In this document: positions 51,794 to 61,653 of the stretch, piece after piece | Layout: each line of letters begins with the position of its first letter | How positions within the stretch are numbered: the stretch's first letter is position 1 | Assembly (NCBI RefSeq): GCF_025847235.1 | Contig: NZ_JAOZEW010000003.1 | Location: 186,001-250,000, forward strand | Length of the DNA stretch: 64,000 bases | Reading direction: 5' to 3' | Origin: Flavobacterium shii | GTDB taxonomy: Bacteria; Bacteroidota; Bacteroidia; Flavobacteriales; Flavobacteriaceae | Program-made: the position numbers and the translations under genes | Notes under the pieces: model-generated | Seen by the model: only the letters and a program-made list of their open reading frames with translations | What the model was told of the DNA's origin: nothing | Database searches by the model: none

Positions 51794-54259
51794 ATGGAAG
51801 AAGAAAAAAACATTTTCAGCGTAGAATTACTAAGTGCATTTGAAATCGCAAGAAAAATTGCTAAAGCTAATTCAAATAAATACTACTCGGCAGCACATTT
51901 ATTAAAAGCAATTTTAAATAGAGATTTATCTCTTTTAAAACAGCTTGAAACAATGGGGAAAGATGTTTATTATCTTGACGAATGGGCAGAAGTTCGAATG
52001 GAAGACGAGCCTAAAACAAGTCAAGTCCTTAACGCAGAACCCAGCGATGTAATTGATGAAATTATCAAAGAAGCAGAATCGGTAAGAACTATCTTAAATG
52101 AAGATGAAATTAGTCTTTATGCCATTATAGTCGCCTTAAGCTCACCTGGAGTAGGTTTTAATTTTGACCAAATGAAAACCTATCCTATTTCCCGAAACGA
52201 ATTACTAGAAGAGCAAACTAGTATACCTCAAAACCTAAACGTTGCTAAACAAGAGGTTAAAAAAGGTTTTCTGAGCAAATATTGCATCCATAAGAACCTG
52301 GAAAAAAAGAGCAAAAGAATACTCGCAATTGGTCGCGAAACTGAACTAAATACGATTAAAGAAATTCTTTGTCGATTCTCTAAACCCAATGTATTATTAA
52401 TTGGTGATCGAGGTATTGGTAAATCAATTTTAATTGATACTCTCGTTCAAAATGTAATTGCAAATCAGGTTCCAGATGTTTTAAATAAAGTACAACTTTT
52501 CGAACTGGATTTATCATCCTTAATCGCTGGAGCTTCTTATAAAGGCGAAATCGAAGACAGATTAAAGAATTGTATTCAGGAACTAAGACAGTATCCTAAA
52601 GCAATTCTTATCATCGAAGAAATCCATACATTACTGGATAAAAACGGTGGAGATTCTGGCGTATCTAATGTTTTAAAAGGCGAATTAGCCAAAGGTTTAA
52701 ACATTATTGCTACATCGACAATCGATGAATATACCAAACGAATTGAGAAAGAACAAGGTTTATCGGGTATGTTTGAGATTGTAAAACTAGAAGAATCCGA
52801 TGATGATACTTTGTTTCGAATGATTCGCGAGTCAATAAAAACATATCAGGAACATCATAAAATACAAATTGACGACGAAACAATAACGGAATCTATTCGA
52901 TTATCCAAAAGGTATTTAAAGGAAAAAAGCCTTCCAGAATCGGCTATTAATCTTATCGATCATACGATGTCGGTTTTAAAAACATCTGGCGAAACTTTCC
53001 TTAAAGAGAAACAATCTATTCTAGATAAATTGCAGCTTTTAAAGCAAAATGATGCTGGTTTACCCGAAGAACAATTAATAAAAGAAGCTAACTGGTTCCT
53101 AACTGATTTAGTCAATAAAACAACATTCTTGATGGTTGTCGATGAACAAAATGACAACAAAATATTCGAAACTTCTGAATCAATTATCAATCATATTGAG
53201 AACTTAATAAATTCTCTTGAAAAAAGAGCTTTAGACAAACGTGTGCATATTGAAGCCTTTGATTTATCGCTTATTATTGCTCAAAAAACAGGTATTCCTG
53301 CTGGAAAACTAAAAGAGGAAGAAAAACAAAAATTAAACAATATCGAAGAAGTATTAGGCCGAAGAGTTATTGGTCAAGACCATTGTATTGCTACTGTTGC
53401 AGGATCTATTTTAGAATCAAGATCAGGCTTAAGCAAAGCTGGACAACCTATTGCATCTTTCTTCTTTTTAGGACCAACAGGAACTGGAAAAACAGAACTA
53501 GCAAAGAGTTTGGCAGAATTCCTTTTTCAGGATGAAAATGCTATTATCCGCTTTGATATGTCCGAATTTAAAGAGGAACATTCGGCAGCATTGCTTTATG
53601 GGGCACCTCCGGGATATGTAGGTTATGAAGAAGGTGGATTATTGGTAAACAAAATAAGGCAAAAACCCTATTCAATCGTATTATTCGATGAAATCGAGAA
53701 AGCACATACCTCTGTATATGATGTATTCTTGCAAATTATGGACGAAGGAAAGCTTCATGACCGTTTAGGTAAAGAAGGAGATTTCTCGAATGCAATTATC
53801 CTTTTTACTTCGAATATTGGTGCAGATCATATTGTAGAGACTTTTAATAGTGGTAAAATTCCAACTTCAACTTCCTTAATGGAAATTATGGGGAATTATT
53901 TTAGACCAGAATTTTTAGGACGATTAACCGAGATCGTTCCTTTTGCTCCTATAAGTAAAGAAAACGCATTAAAAATATTTGAAATCCATCTTAAAAAAGA
54001 GTTCATGGATTTACTAAAAAACATCAATATAACTGTTGAGATTCCTATGGAAGCCAAAATCTATCTGGCAGAAAACGGATATAATGCCAAGTATGGTGCA
54101 AGACCTATAAAAAGCATTATCCGAAGCCACTTGAGAAGACCATTGGCTAAAAAAATAATTTCTGGTGAAGTAAAAGATGGTGACAAAATGATTGTCGTTA
54201 TCGAAAATGAAGAAGTCAAATGGATTAAGGAAGAAGTATTAATTAGCTCTCACAATTAA
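51794..54259 (+). CDS. tssH: T6SS sheath-recycling ATPase TssH/ClpV
   Basis: This 821-residue AAA+ protein has a Clp N domain at about residues 10-150. AAA1 has Walker A GDRGIGKS near 203 and Walker B AILIIEEIHTLLD. A shortened middle domain follows, then AAA2 with GPTGTGKTE near 560 and LFDEIEKAH. It unfolds contracted TssBC sheaths. The middle region (about 400-500) is shorter than in ClpB, as expected for ClpV. It is the second gene of the plus-strand pair. Confidence 0.93.
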   Translation: MEEEKNIFSVELLSAFEIARKIAKANSNKYYSAAHLLKAILNRDLSLLKQLETMGKDVYYLDEWAEVRMEDEPKTSQVLNAEPSDVIDEIIKEAESVRTILNEDEISLYAIIVALSSPGVGFNFDQMKTYPISRNELLEEQTSIPQNLNVAKQEVKKGFLSKYCIHKNLEKKSKRILAIGRETELNTIKEILCRFSKPNVLLIGDRGIGKSILIDTLVQNVIANQVPDVLNKVQLFELDLSSLIAGASYKGEIEDRLKNCIQELRQYPKAILIIEEIHTLLDKNGGDSGVSNVLKGELAKGLNIIATSTIDEYTKRIEKEQGLSGMFEIVKLEESDDDTLFRMIRESIKTYQEHHKIQIDDETITESIRLSKRYLKEKSLPESAINLIDHTMSVLKTSGETFLKEKQSILDKLQLLKQNDAGLPEEQLIKEANWFLTDLVNKTTFLMVVDEQNDNKIFETSESIINHIENLINSLEKRALDKRVHIEAFDLSLIIAQKTGIPAGKLKEEEKQKLNNIEEVLGRRVIGQDHCIATVAGSILESRSGLSKAGQPIASFFFLGPTGTGKTELAKSLAEFLFQDENAIIRFDMSEFKEEHSAALLYGAPPGYVGYEEGGLLVNKIRQKPYSIVLFDEIEKAHTSVYDVFLQIMDEGKLHDRLGKEGDFSNAIILFTSNIGADHIVETFNSGKIPTSTSLMEIMGNYFRPEFLGRLTEIVPFAPISKENALKIFEIHLKKEFMDLLKNINITVEIPMEAKIYLAENGYNAKYGARPIKSIIRSHLRRPLAKKIISGEVKDGDKMIVVIENEEVKWIKEEVLISSHN

Positions 54260-54281
54260 TCTAATCCAATGTATATAAATG

Positions 54282-54319
54282 AAAGAGGTCGTCTTTTCAG
54301 ACAACCTCTTTTTGTTTTT
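54282..54319 (+). terminator. Terminator after tssH
   Basis: AAAGAGGTCGTCT pairs with AGACAACCTCTTT (one mismatch) around TTTC, followed by T-rich sequence. It ends the plus-strand T6SS operon and marks the right border of the T6SS region. Confidence 0.85.
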
Positions 54320-54342
54320 ATAACCATGCCCTATTTTTTCTA

Positions 54343-54480
54343 AACACATAGAAACATAGCTTTCATGTAGAAAAGAGAACTCAAAAAAGAAATACATTTC
54401 TTTCATATAGCTCCAATTTGTGTATTTCAAATAAGTGAAACGCCTTTTTTAAGAAAATAAAATCTATGTTTCTATGCGTT
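54343..54480. repeat. Inverted-repeat element, 138 bp
   Basis: AACACATAGAAACATAG at 54343-54359 recurs inverted as CTATGTTTCTATGCGTT at 54464-54480 with one mismatch. The inside has no gene. It looks like a small miniature or REP-type palindrome, and similar CATAGAAACATAG palindromes are frequent in Flavobacterium chromosomes (from general knowledge). It could also fold with the adjacent terminator. Confidence 0.6.
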
Positions 54481-54505
54481 AAAATAAATTATACTAACGG
54501 GTAAA

Positions 54506-57229
54506 TTAATCTAAAACTAAACCAATTTGCCCATCATCATCTAGTTCCGTTTCTACTGAATCATCCTCATTATCGATAGTTCTCACCGGAATTTCTTCCT
54601 TTGGTTCTTCGTATGGTAATGGATCTAATAGGTTAACTTGCTTCAGTTTATCACTTGTTAATTGGTTTCCTAATGCTTTAAAGCCCTTCACGGCAATAAA
54701 ATCTTCGATATCTACGTATAAATTATCTTTTTGAACTCCTTTTACTTTCGTAAAGACTAATTCGGCAACTGGGCGATAATCGGTAGCTACAATTTCTAAT
54801 TGAGAATTAGGATGTTCGGTAATAAAGCATTCTTCTTTATTTTCTGTCTCAACCAAGAAACGTTTAATATAATAACGTTCTTTTTCTCCTTCAAAATAAA
54901 TCACAGAAATAGGTTTTTTGGGATTCCATTTCTCCAAAACTATCATATCCTCGTCAAAATGCGTAGATAATTCTGGGATAATAACCTTTAATTTCCCTGT
55001 TTGACTAATAATTAATATTTTGTCACTTGGCTTAAACTCACCTAATAATTCACCACGAGCATCTACATTCAGACGTTTTACCGTATCATCATACCAAACT
55101 TTTCTTGGCAATAATGTAGAAATACCTTTCTCTTTAAGTTCGATTTTCTTAATCGGATATTTGGTTACCAAATTCCCTTTAGACCCACGTCCTTTTATAG
55201 CCAAAGCAGCAAAATCTATATCGAATTTCAGCTTCTTAATACTTCCTACCTGACGTAATAAAATAGTGATTACTTCGGCTTCTCCGTTTGGATTATGCGA
55301 AAAATAAACTACTTGTGAACCTGTAGTTTCATTCGTTAAATCATAAGCTTTATCACGCGTTACTCCCGAAACATTAAAACGTTTTATATAAGAAGGTCCT
55401 GATTTTCCATCACGATACATCATATTGTAAATCGTACGCTTGTCGCTTTTATCAAAAATAGCAACATGAATAATATCTTTACCAACAAATGTCTTGGCAT
55501 CGACTTTTGTAATCATCATTTTACCATCTCGCAAAAACACAATTACATCATCAATATCCGAGCAATCGGTTAAATACTCATCTTTTTTCAAGCTGGTTCC
55601 GATAAAACCTTCTTCTCTGTTTACATACAATTTAGTATTCCTTAAAACTACCTTAGTAGCCTCGATATCATCAAAAATACGCAACTCAGTCTGGCGTTCA
55701 CGACCTTTACCATACTTTTCCTTTAATTTGGTAAAATAAGCAATTGCAAAATCGGTCAGATTTTCTAAATTAAACTGTACTTCCTTCATTTCATCTTCTA
55801 ACTTAGCGATAAAATCATCGGCTTTATCAGAATCAAAACGAGTAATACGTATCATCGGAATTTGAGTCAATCGCTGTAAATCATCATCATGAATTTCTCT
55901 GACAAATGATTTCTTGAAAGGCTCAAATCGATCGTATAAATATTTATATAACGTTTCTCTATCAGAATATAATTTGAAGTCAATGTACATTTCCTCACGA
56001 ATGAAGATTTTCTCTAAAGTAGAGAAATGCCATTTATTTTTTAATTCTTCTAATTGAATTTCTAATTCTTGTCGAAGCAAATCGACTGTTCTGTTTGTTG
56101 AAATTTTCAACATTGCAGAAACTCCAATAAACAATGGTTTGTTATCCTCAATAACGCAACCTAAAGGAGCTACAGAGGTTTCGCAAGCTGTAAATGCAAA
56201 CAATGCATCAATTGTTTTATCTGGCGAAACTCCTGGAAAAAGGTGAATCAAAATCTCAACATCGGCCGCAGTATTATCTTCAATTTTCTTGATTTTGATT
56301 TTGCCCTTATCATTGGCTTTCAAAATACTATCAATTAAAGTAGTCGTATTGGTCGAAAACGGAATTTGTGTAATTACCAGAGTATTCTTGTCTAATTGTG
56401 CAATTTTGGCACGAACACGAACACGTCCACCACGCAATCCATCATTGTAATTAGAAATATCGGCAATACCCTGAGTCATAAAATCAGGATATAATGTAAA
56501 CGGTTTTCCTTTAAGAATTTTTATCGAAGCATCGATTAATTCATTAAAGTTATGTGGTAATACTTTCGTAGAAAGTCCTACCGCAATACCTTCGGCTCCT
56601 TGTGCCAAAAGCAATGGGAATTTTACCGGAAGGTTATTCGGTTCTGCACGACGACCATCGTATGAAACACCCCAATCGGTGATTTTTGGTGAGTATAAAA
56701 CCTCCAAAGCAAATTTGGATAAACGTGCCTCAATATAACGCGAAGCTGCAGCACCATCTCCAGTTAAGATGTTACCCCAGTTTCCCTGACAATCTATCAA
56801 TAAATCTTTTTGCCCAATTTGTACCATCGCATCACCAATACTCGCATCTCCGTGAGGGTGATACTGCATGGTGTGCCCTACAACATTGGCAACTTTATTA
56901 TAACGCCCATCATCCAGCTCTTTAAGTGAGTGCATGATACGACGTTGTACAGGCTTAAATCCGTCTTCGATAGCAGGAACAGCACGTTCCAGAATTACGT
57001 ACGAAGCATAATCCAAGAACCAGTCTTTGTACATTCCGGTAACTTTGGTAATGGTATCACCACTTTCATCGTTATTATCGTAAAAATGTCCTCCTTCAAA
57101 AGATTTAGCATCTACATCGATAATTTCTTCAGATTCATCTTCTTCTTGATTTTCATCAAAAGAATTAGTATCCTCCGAATTATTTTCTTCGTTATCTGGA
57201 ATTATGTTATCGTCTTCTTCGTCTTTCAT
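54506..57229 (-). CDS. parC: DNA topoisomerase IV subunit A
   Basis: This 907-residue type IIA topoisomerase A subunit has an acidic N-terminal extension (residues 1-60) before DYASYVILERAVPAIEDGFK. It has the typical PVQRRIMHSL and the active-site tyrosine region AASRYIEARLSKFALEVLY. The C-terminal part has the blade-type repeats of a beta-pinwheel. The parE gene lies nearby in the same direction, so ParC rather than GyrA is the right name. The Asp/Glu-rich ends are usual in Bacteroidota. Confidence 0.92.
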   Translation of the reverse strand: MKDEEDDNIIPDNEENNSEDTNSFDENQEEDESEEIIDVDAKSFEGGHFYDNNDESGDTITKVTGMYKDWFLDYASYVILERAVPAIEDGFKPVQRRIMHSLKELDDGRYNKVANVVGHTMQYHPHGDASIGDAMVQIGQKDLLIDCQGNWGNILTGDGAAASRYIEARLSKFALEVLYSPKITDWGVSYDGRRAEPNNLPVKFPLLLAQGAEGIAVGLSTKVLPHNFNELIDASIKILKGKPFTLYPDFMTQGIADISNYNDGLRGGRVRVRAKIAQLDKNTLVITQIPFSTNTTTLIDSILKANDKGKIKIKKIEDNTAADVEILIHLFPGVSPDKTIDALFAFTACETSVAPLGCVIEDNKPLFIGVSAMLKISTNRTVDLLRQELEIQLEELKNKWHFSTLEKIFIREEMYIDFKLYSDRETLYKYLYDRFEPFKKSFVREIHDDDLQRLTQIPMIRITRFDSDKADDFIAKLEDEMKEVQFNLENLTDFAIAYFTKLKEKYGKGRERQTELRIFDDIEATKVVLRNTKLYVNREEGFIGTSLKKDEYLTDCSDIDDVIVFLRDGKMMITKVDAKTFVGKDIIHVAIFDKSDKRTIYNMMYRDGKSGPSYIKRFNVSGVTRDKAYDLTNETTGSQVVYFSHNPNGEAEVITILLRQVGSIKKLKFDIDFAALAIKGRGSKGNLVTKYPIKKIELKEKGISTLLPRKVWYDDTVKRLNVDARGELLGEFKPSDKILIISQTGKLKVIIPELSTHFDEDMIVLEKWNPKKPISVIYFEGEKERYYIKRFLVETENKEECFITEHPNSQLEIVATDYRPVAELVFTKVKGVQKDNLYVDIEDFIAVKGFKALGNQLTSDKLKQVNLLDPLPYEEPKEEIPVRTIDNEDDSVETELDDDGQIGLVLD

Positions 57230-57259
57230 TTAATTATATTCGAAATTATAAATTTAATG

Positions 57260-58327
57260 CTATTTGTTTTCGATGAGTTCTTTTAAAACTTCAACACTTG
57301 GTAACACTGTTTTACATTTACTGGCAAAAATTTGCTCATTATTCTCTGGTAAAGTATATCTTACTACTGCCTCACTTTTGTTTTGGCAAAGTATAATACC
57401 AATCGTTTTATTTTCATCTTCCAAACGCATTTCTCTATCATAATAGTTAACATACATTTGCATCTGACCTAAATCCTGATGTTTTAATTCTCCTATTTTA
57501 AGATCAATGAGTACAAAACATTTTAAAATTCTGTTATAAAAAACTAAATCAATTCCAAAGTGTTTATCATCAAATGTAATTCTTTTTTGTCTTGCGACGA
57601 AAGTAAAACCATGACCTAACTCTAGTAAAAAATGTTCTAGTTTATTAATAATTTCATCTTCAAGTTCACTTTCTGAGTATTGATGTAACTCAGGCAATCC
57701 TAAAAATTCGAGGATATATGGATCTTTAATAATGTCTTTAGGTTTCTCAATAATCTGCCCTTTTTCAGACAGTTTTAAAACACCTTCTTTATCGCAACTT
57801 AAAGATAATCTTGTATAAAGAGCCGAATCATACTGTCGTTTTAATTCTCGAACACTCCAATTATGTTCTTCTGATTCTATCTCATAAAATCGTCTTTCAT
57901 TTTCATCATCAATACGCATTAAGAAAACATAATGAGTCCATGTTAATTTGGAAAACGAAATCACTGATTTCAAAATTAAGTCTTTAGATTCTCCAGTCAG
58001 TGATTGTTTTTTTTGATTTTCCAATTTCGTCATCAGTGATGACGAAATTGAATATATCTGATAAAACTTTCTCATCCTGTCAAGGCTTTCAACAGAAAAA
58101 CCTTTTCCAAACTCCTTTGTCAATTGTTGAGAAAGCCCTTTTAATAATTGTTTTCCGTATTGTGCTCTTTCTTTTCCGTTTTGTTCTTCTTCAACAATCA
58201 TTCTTCCTATTTCAAAATACGTAAATGTCATCGTTGAATTTACGGTACGTAAAACTTGTTGTCGGGCATTTTGCAATAACTCGACTACTTGTTGGAATAT
58301 TATTTTATTTTGAAGATCGGTTGACAA
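57260..58327 (-). CDS. PDDEXK nuclease-family protein (DUF1016/YhcG-like)
   Basis: This is a 355-residue protein with an N-terminal DUF1016 helical domain (about residues 10-170: FGKGFSVESLDRMRKFYQIY). A C-terminal PD-(D/E)xK nuclease-like domain at about 200-345 carries FGIDLVFYNRILKCFVLIDL, then KIGELKHQDLGQMQMYVNYY. The D...D/ExK-like residues are in GIDLVF and LIDLKIG. Family members include YhcG-type proteins of unknown role, some linked to restriction or defence loci. Its unusual place between parE and parC, 20 and 30 bases from each, suggests cotranscription with topoisomerase IV. Confidence 0.85.
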   Translation of the reverse strand: MSTDLQNKIIFQQVVELLQNARQQVLRTVNSTMTFTYFEIGRMIVEEEQNGKERAQYGKQLLKGLSQQLTKEFGKGFSVESLDRMRKFYQIYSISSSLMTKLENQKKQSLTGESKDLILKSVISFSKLTWTHYVFLMRIDDENERRFYEIESEEHNWSVRELKRQYDSALYTRLSLSCDKEGVLKLSEKGQIIEKPKDIIKDPYILEFLGLPELHQYSESELEDEIINKLEHFLLELGHGFTFVARQKRITFDDKHFGIDLVFYNRILKCFVLIDLKIGELKHQDLGQMQMYVNYYDREMRLEDENKTIGIILCQNKSEAVVRYTLPENNEQIFASKCKTVLPSVEVLKELIENK

Positions 58328-58347
58328 TATATTTTTATTTAAAATCT

Positions 58348-60219
58348 CTAAACTTCCTCCTCTATCGCATCTAGTTCAACCTTTAAGTTCTTGATAATAA
58401 ACTCTTGTCTGTCTGGTGTGTTTTTCCCCATATAGAAAGATAGCAATTGTTCTATCGATGTGTTTTTATCCATCATAATAGGATCAAGTCGAATCGTTTC
58501 TCCAATGAAATTCTTGAACTCATCTGGCGAAATCTCTCCCAAACCTTTAAATCGCGTAATTTCAGGCTTTGGTTTTAATTTTTCGATAGCAGCTTTTCGT
58601 TCATCTTCAGAATAACAATAAATCGTTTCTTTCTTGTTTCGAACCCTAAAAAGTGGTGTTTGCAAGATATATAAATGCCCTTCTTTTATTAATTCTGGGA
58701 AAAATTGCAAGAAAAAAGTAATCAACAACAAGCGAATGTGCATACCATCGACATCGGCATCGGTTGCGATTACAATATTATTATATCGTAATTTTTCTAA
58801 TCCGTCTTCAATATCTAAAGCTGCTTGTAGTAAATTGAACTCTTCGTTTTCATACACAATTTTTTTGGTCATTCCGTATGAATTCAAAGGCTTACCACGC
58901 AAACTAAAAACTGCTTGTGTATTTACGTCACGTGATTTGGTAATAGATCCCGAAGCCGAATCTCCCTCGGTAATAAAAAGTGTACTTTCTAAGTTTCTAG
59001 GATTCTTTGTATCTGGAAGATGCGCACGGCAATCTCTTAATTTTTTATTATGCAGATTGGCTTTTTTAGCACGATCTGTTGCCAGTTTTCGGATTCCCGA
59101 TAATTCTTTACGTTCGCGTTCTGCTTGCAAAATTTTACGCAATAAGGCTTCTGCAGTTGTTGGATTTTTATGTAAATAATTATCTAATTTATTCTTTACA
59201 AAATCATTTACAAAAGTACGAACAGATACTGGTGGTGTTCCATCATCAGACCCCATATCCATAGAACCTAATTTGGTTTTGGTCTGAGATTCAAATACAG
59301 GTTCCATTACCTTGATACTAATCGCACTTACAATCGATTTACGAACATCTGATGCTTCAAAACTTTTGTTGTAAAACTCACGAATAGTTTTTACAATTGC
59401 TTCTCTATAAGCCGCCAAGTGCGTTCCTCCTTGTGTCGTATTTTGTCCGTTTACAAAAGAGTGATACTCTTCGCTATATTGTGTTTTACTGTGGGTTAAG
59501 GCAATCTCAATATCGGTATCTTTTAAATGGATAATTGGATATTCTAAATCCTCAGCACTAATTGTTTCTTCTAATAAATCTCTAAGACCATTTTCCGAAA
59601 TATATTTTTCACCGTTGAATATAATCGTTAAACCATTGTTTAGGTAACAATAGTTTTTAACCATTTTAATTACATATTCCAATCGGAATTTATAATTTTT
59701 AAAAATAGCTTCATCTGGAATAAAAGTAACTTTTGTTCCTTTTCGTTTTGTAGTATCAACGATATCTTCTTCAAGAACCAAATTTCCTGCTGAAAATTCA
59801 GCAGCTTTTTGCTTTTCATCACGAACAGATTCTACACGAAAATAATTAGAAAGTGCATTTACAGCCTTGGTTCCTACTCCATTTAAACCTACTGATTTCT
59901 GGAAAGCTTTGGAGTCATATTTTCCTCCGGTATTCATTTTGGAAACTACATCGACAACTTTTCCAAGAGGAATTCCACGACCGTAATCACGAACCGAAAC
60001 GGTTTTATCCCTGATAGTCACTTCAATAGTTTTCCCTGCACCCATAACAAACTCATCGATACAGTTATCTAAAACCTCTTTTAAAAGAATATAAATACCA
60101 TCATCTGGTGAAGATCCATCTCCTAATTTTCCGATATACATTCCGGGACGCATACGAATATGTTCTTTCCAGTCGAGTGATCGAATATTATCTTCGTTAT
60201 ATTGATTTTGCTCTAGCAT
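58348..60219 (-). CDS. parE: DNA topoisomerase IV subunit B
   Basis: This 623-residue GHKL ATPase/TOPRIM subunit has the ATP-binding region ([32 protein letters not shown]) and transducer domain. The TOPRIM motif [13 protein letters not shown] is near residue 419, followed by [18 protein letters not shown] start with about 20 upstream residues before the SLDW segment is usual. It is the first gene of the parE-nuclease-parC group. With ParC it decatenates chromosomes. Confidence 0.94.
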   Translation of the reverse strand: MLEQNQYNEDNIRSLDWKEHIRMRPGMYIGKLGDGSSPDDGIYILLKEVLDNCIDEFVMGAGKTIEVTIRDKTVSVRDYGRGIPLGKVVDVVSKMNTGGKYDSKAFQKSVGLNGVGTKAVNALSNYFRVESVRDEKQKAAEFSAGNLVLEEDIVDTTKRKGTKVTFIPDEAIFKNYKFRLEYVIKMVKNYCYLNNGLTIIFNGEKYISENGLRDLLEETISAEDLEYPIIHLKDTDIEIALTHSKTQYSEEYHSFVNGQNTTQGGTHLAAYREAIVKTIREFYNKSFEASDVRKSIVSAISIKVMEPVFESQTKTKLGSMDMGSDDGTPPVSVRTFVNDFVKNKLDNYLHKNPTTAEALLRKILQAERERKELSGIRKLATDRAKKANLHNKKLRDCRAHLPDTKNPRNLESTLFITEGDSASGSITKSRDVNTQAVFSLRGKPLNSYGMTKKIVYENEEFNLLQAALDIEDGLEKLRYNNIVIATDADVDGMHIRLLLITFFLQFFPELIKEGHLYILQTPLFRVRNKKETIYCYSEDERKAAIEKLKPKPEITRFKGLGEISPDEFKNFIGETIRLDPIMMDKNTSIEQLLSFYMGKNTPDRQEFIIKNLKVELDAIEEEV

Positions 60220-60378
60220 AAATGAATTTTGGATTTTTTGCTAATGTACTATATCTACGTAAAAAATGAAAGTCAATCTTTTGAAAGTTATCAATAAAAG
60301 CATCTTTTAAATGCAATTATTTAAATTAAAAACAGAAACTCATTAAAATTATAAAAAAACTGCTTTTTAGACAAAAAA

Positions 60379-61557
60379 TTAAGACTTGATTCCTAAAACT
60401 TGCTTAGCCAAAGCAATCATTTCGGGAGTTCCCGTATTTTTATTTTTCTCGTCCGAAAGTTTTACTACACCTTCCCAATGAGTGAAATCGGGCTTTGTTT
60501 CGGTTAATTTTATAACCATATTCATAGCTGGCAAGCCTACATCATTGGTAAAGTTTGTACCAATCCCAAACGACATTTTAATCTTATCTTTACAAAAATC
60601 TACAATAACTTTTACCTTTTCTAAATTTAAAGAATCGGAGAAAACTATAATTTTCGATTTAGGATCAATTCCTAATTTTGTATAATGTGCGATTGTTTTT
60701 TTAGCAAATTCAATAGGATCTCCGCTATCATGACGAACTCCATCAAAAAGTTTGGAATATTTTTTATCAAATTGCTCAAAAAACACGTCTGTAGTGTAAG
60801 TATCTGTTAAAGCAATACCCAGATCACCTCCATAAACCAGAGTCCAGTTCTCAAGACCTACTGTATTAGCTACTTTAAACCCGTATTGGGCTGCATGAAA
60901 CATAAACCACTCATGTGCATGGGTTCCCAAAGGTCGTTTACCGTTAAGCATTGCCAAATGAACATTACTTGTACCAAGAAAACTTTCCTGACCAAAAAGC
61001 GCTAATGTTTCATTGACCAAAGTGTGTACTTTGTATGAATGACGTCGCCTTGTACCAAATTCTAAAACCGAAGCTCCCAATGCGTTATAACTTTCTATCT
61101 TGTTTTGGGTAATATCCTGAATTGCTTTATCATCTATTCTTTCTAAATCCTGAGATGCATAAAAAAGCTCCGAAATTAAGGCCATTAAAGGAACTTCCCA
61201 TAAAATAGTGCGATACCAAAACCCTTCGATGGTAATATCCAAATCCGAACCAACTTGTTCTATCTCGACCTCAGAAGGATCAAAAGTATATCCTTGCAAA
61301 AAATCCAAATAAGTTGGATCCAAGTAAGGACAATGTTTTTTTAAGTATATTTTTTCTTCTGGAGTTAATTGCAGCTTTGTCATTGCCTCTACCGAATGAC
61401 GTAATAAAATAGCAAAGCCAGGAGGAAAAATGTGCTTTCCTCTGTTTATAAATTTATACCGAACTTTTGCCTTAGGAAATAACTTAATTACGGCATGTTG
61501 CATCGTAAATTTATAGAAATCATTATCTAAAATAGATTTCAAAGAAATTGTCACCAT
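60379..61557 (-). CDS. pncB: Nicotinate phosphoribosyltransferase
   Basis: This 392-residue enzyme of the NAD salvage pathway converts nicotinate, PRPP and ATP to nicotinate mononucleotide. Conserved parts are DFYKFTMQHAV at the N-terminus, EFGTRRRHSYKVH in the middle, GVRHDSGDPIEFA and the SFGIGTNFTND signature near residue 320. The length equals that of E. coli PncB (400). It stands alone between an intergenic gap and a transglutaminase-like gene. Confidence 0.95.
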   Translation of the reverse strand: MVTISLKSILDNDFYKFTMQHAVIKLFPKAKVRYKFINRGKHIFPPGFAILLRHSVEAMTKLQLTPEEKIYLKKHCPYLDPTYLDFLQGYTFDPSEVEIEQVGSDLDITIEGFWYRTILWEVPLMALISELFYASQDLERIDDKAIQDITQNKIESYNALGASVLEFGTRRRHSYKVHTLVNETLALFGQESFLGTSNVHLAMLNGKRPLGTHAHEWFMFHAAQYGFKVANTVGLENWTLVYGGDLGIALTDTYTTDVFFEQFDKKYSKLFDGVRHDSGDPIEFAKKTIAHYTKLGIDPKSKIIVFSDSLNLEKVKVIVDFCKDKIKMSFGIGTNFTNDVGLPAMNMVIKLTETKPDFTHWEGVVKLSDEKNKNTGTPEMIALAKQVLGIKS

Positions 61558-61653
61558 ACTAAGTTATTTTATTGTTTTTAAAAACCTTGATTGCTAATAT
61601 ACGGCAATTCAACAAAAAAAGAAAGCTGTTTAAACAAACATCTTTAATTATCT

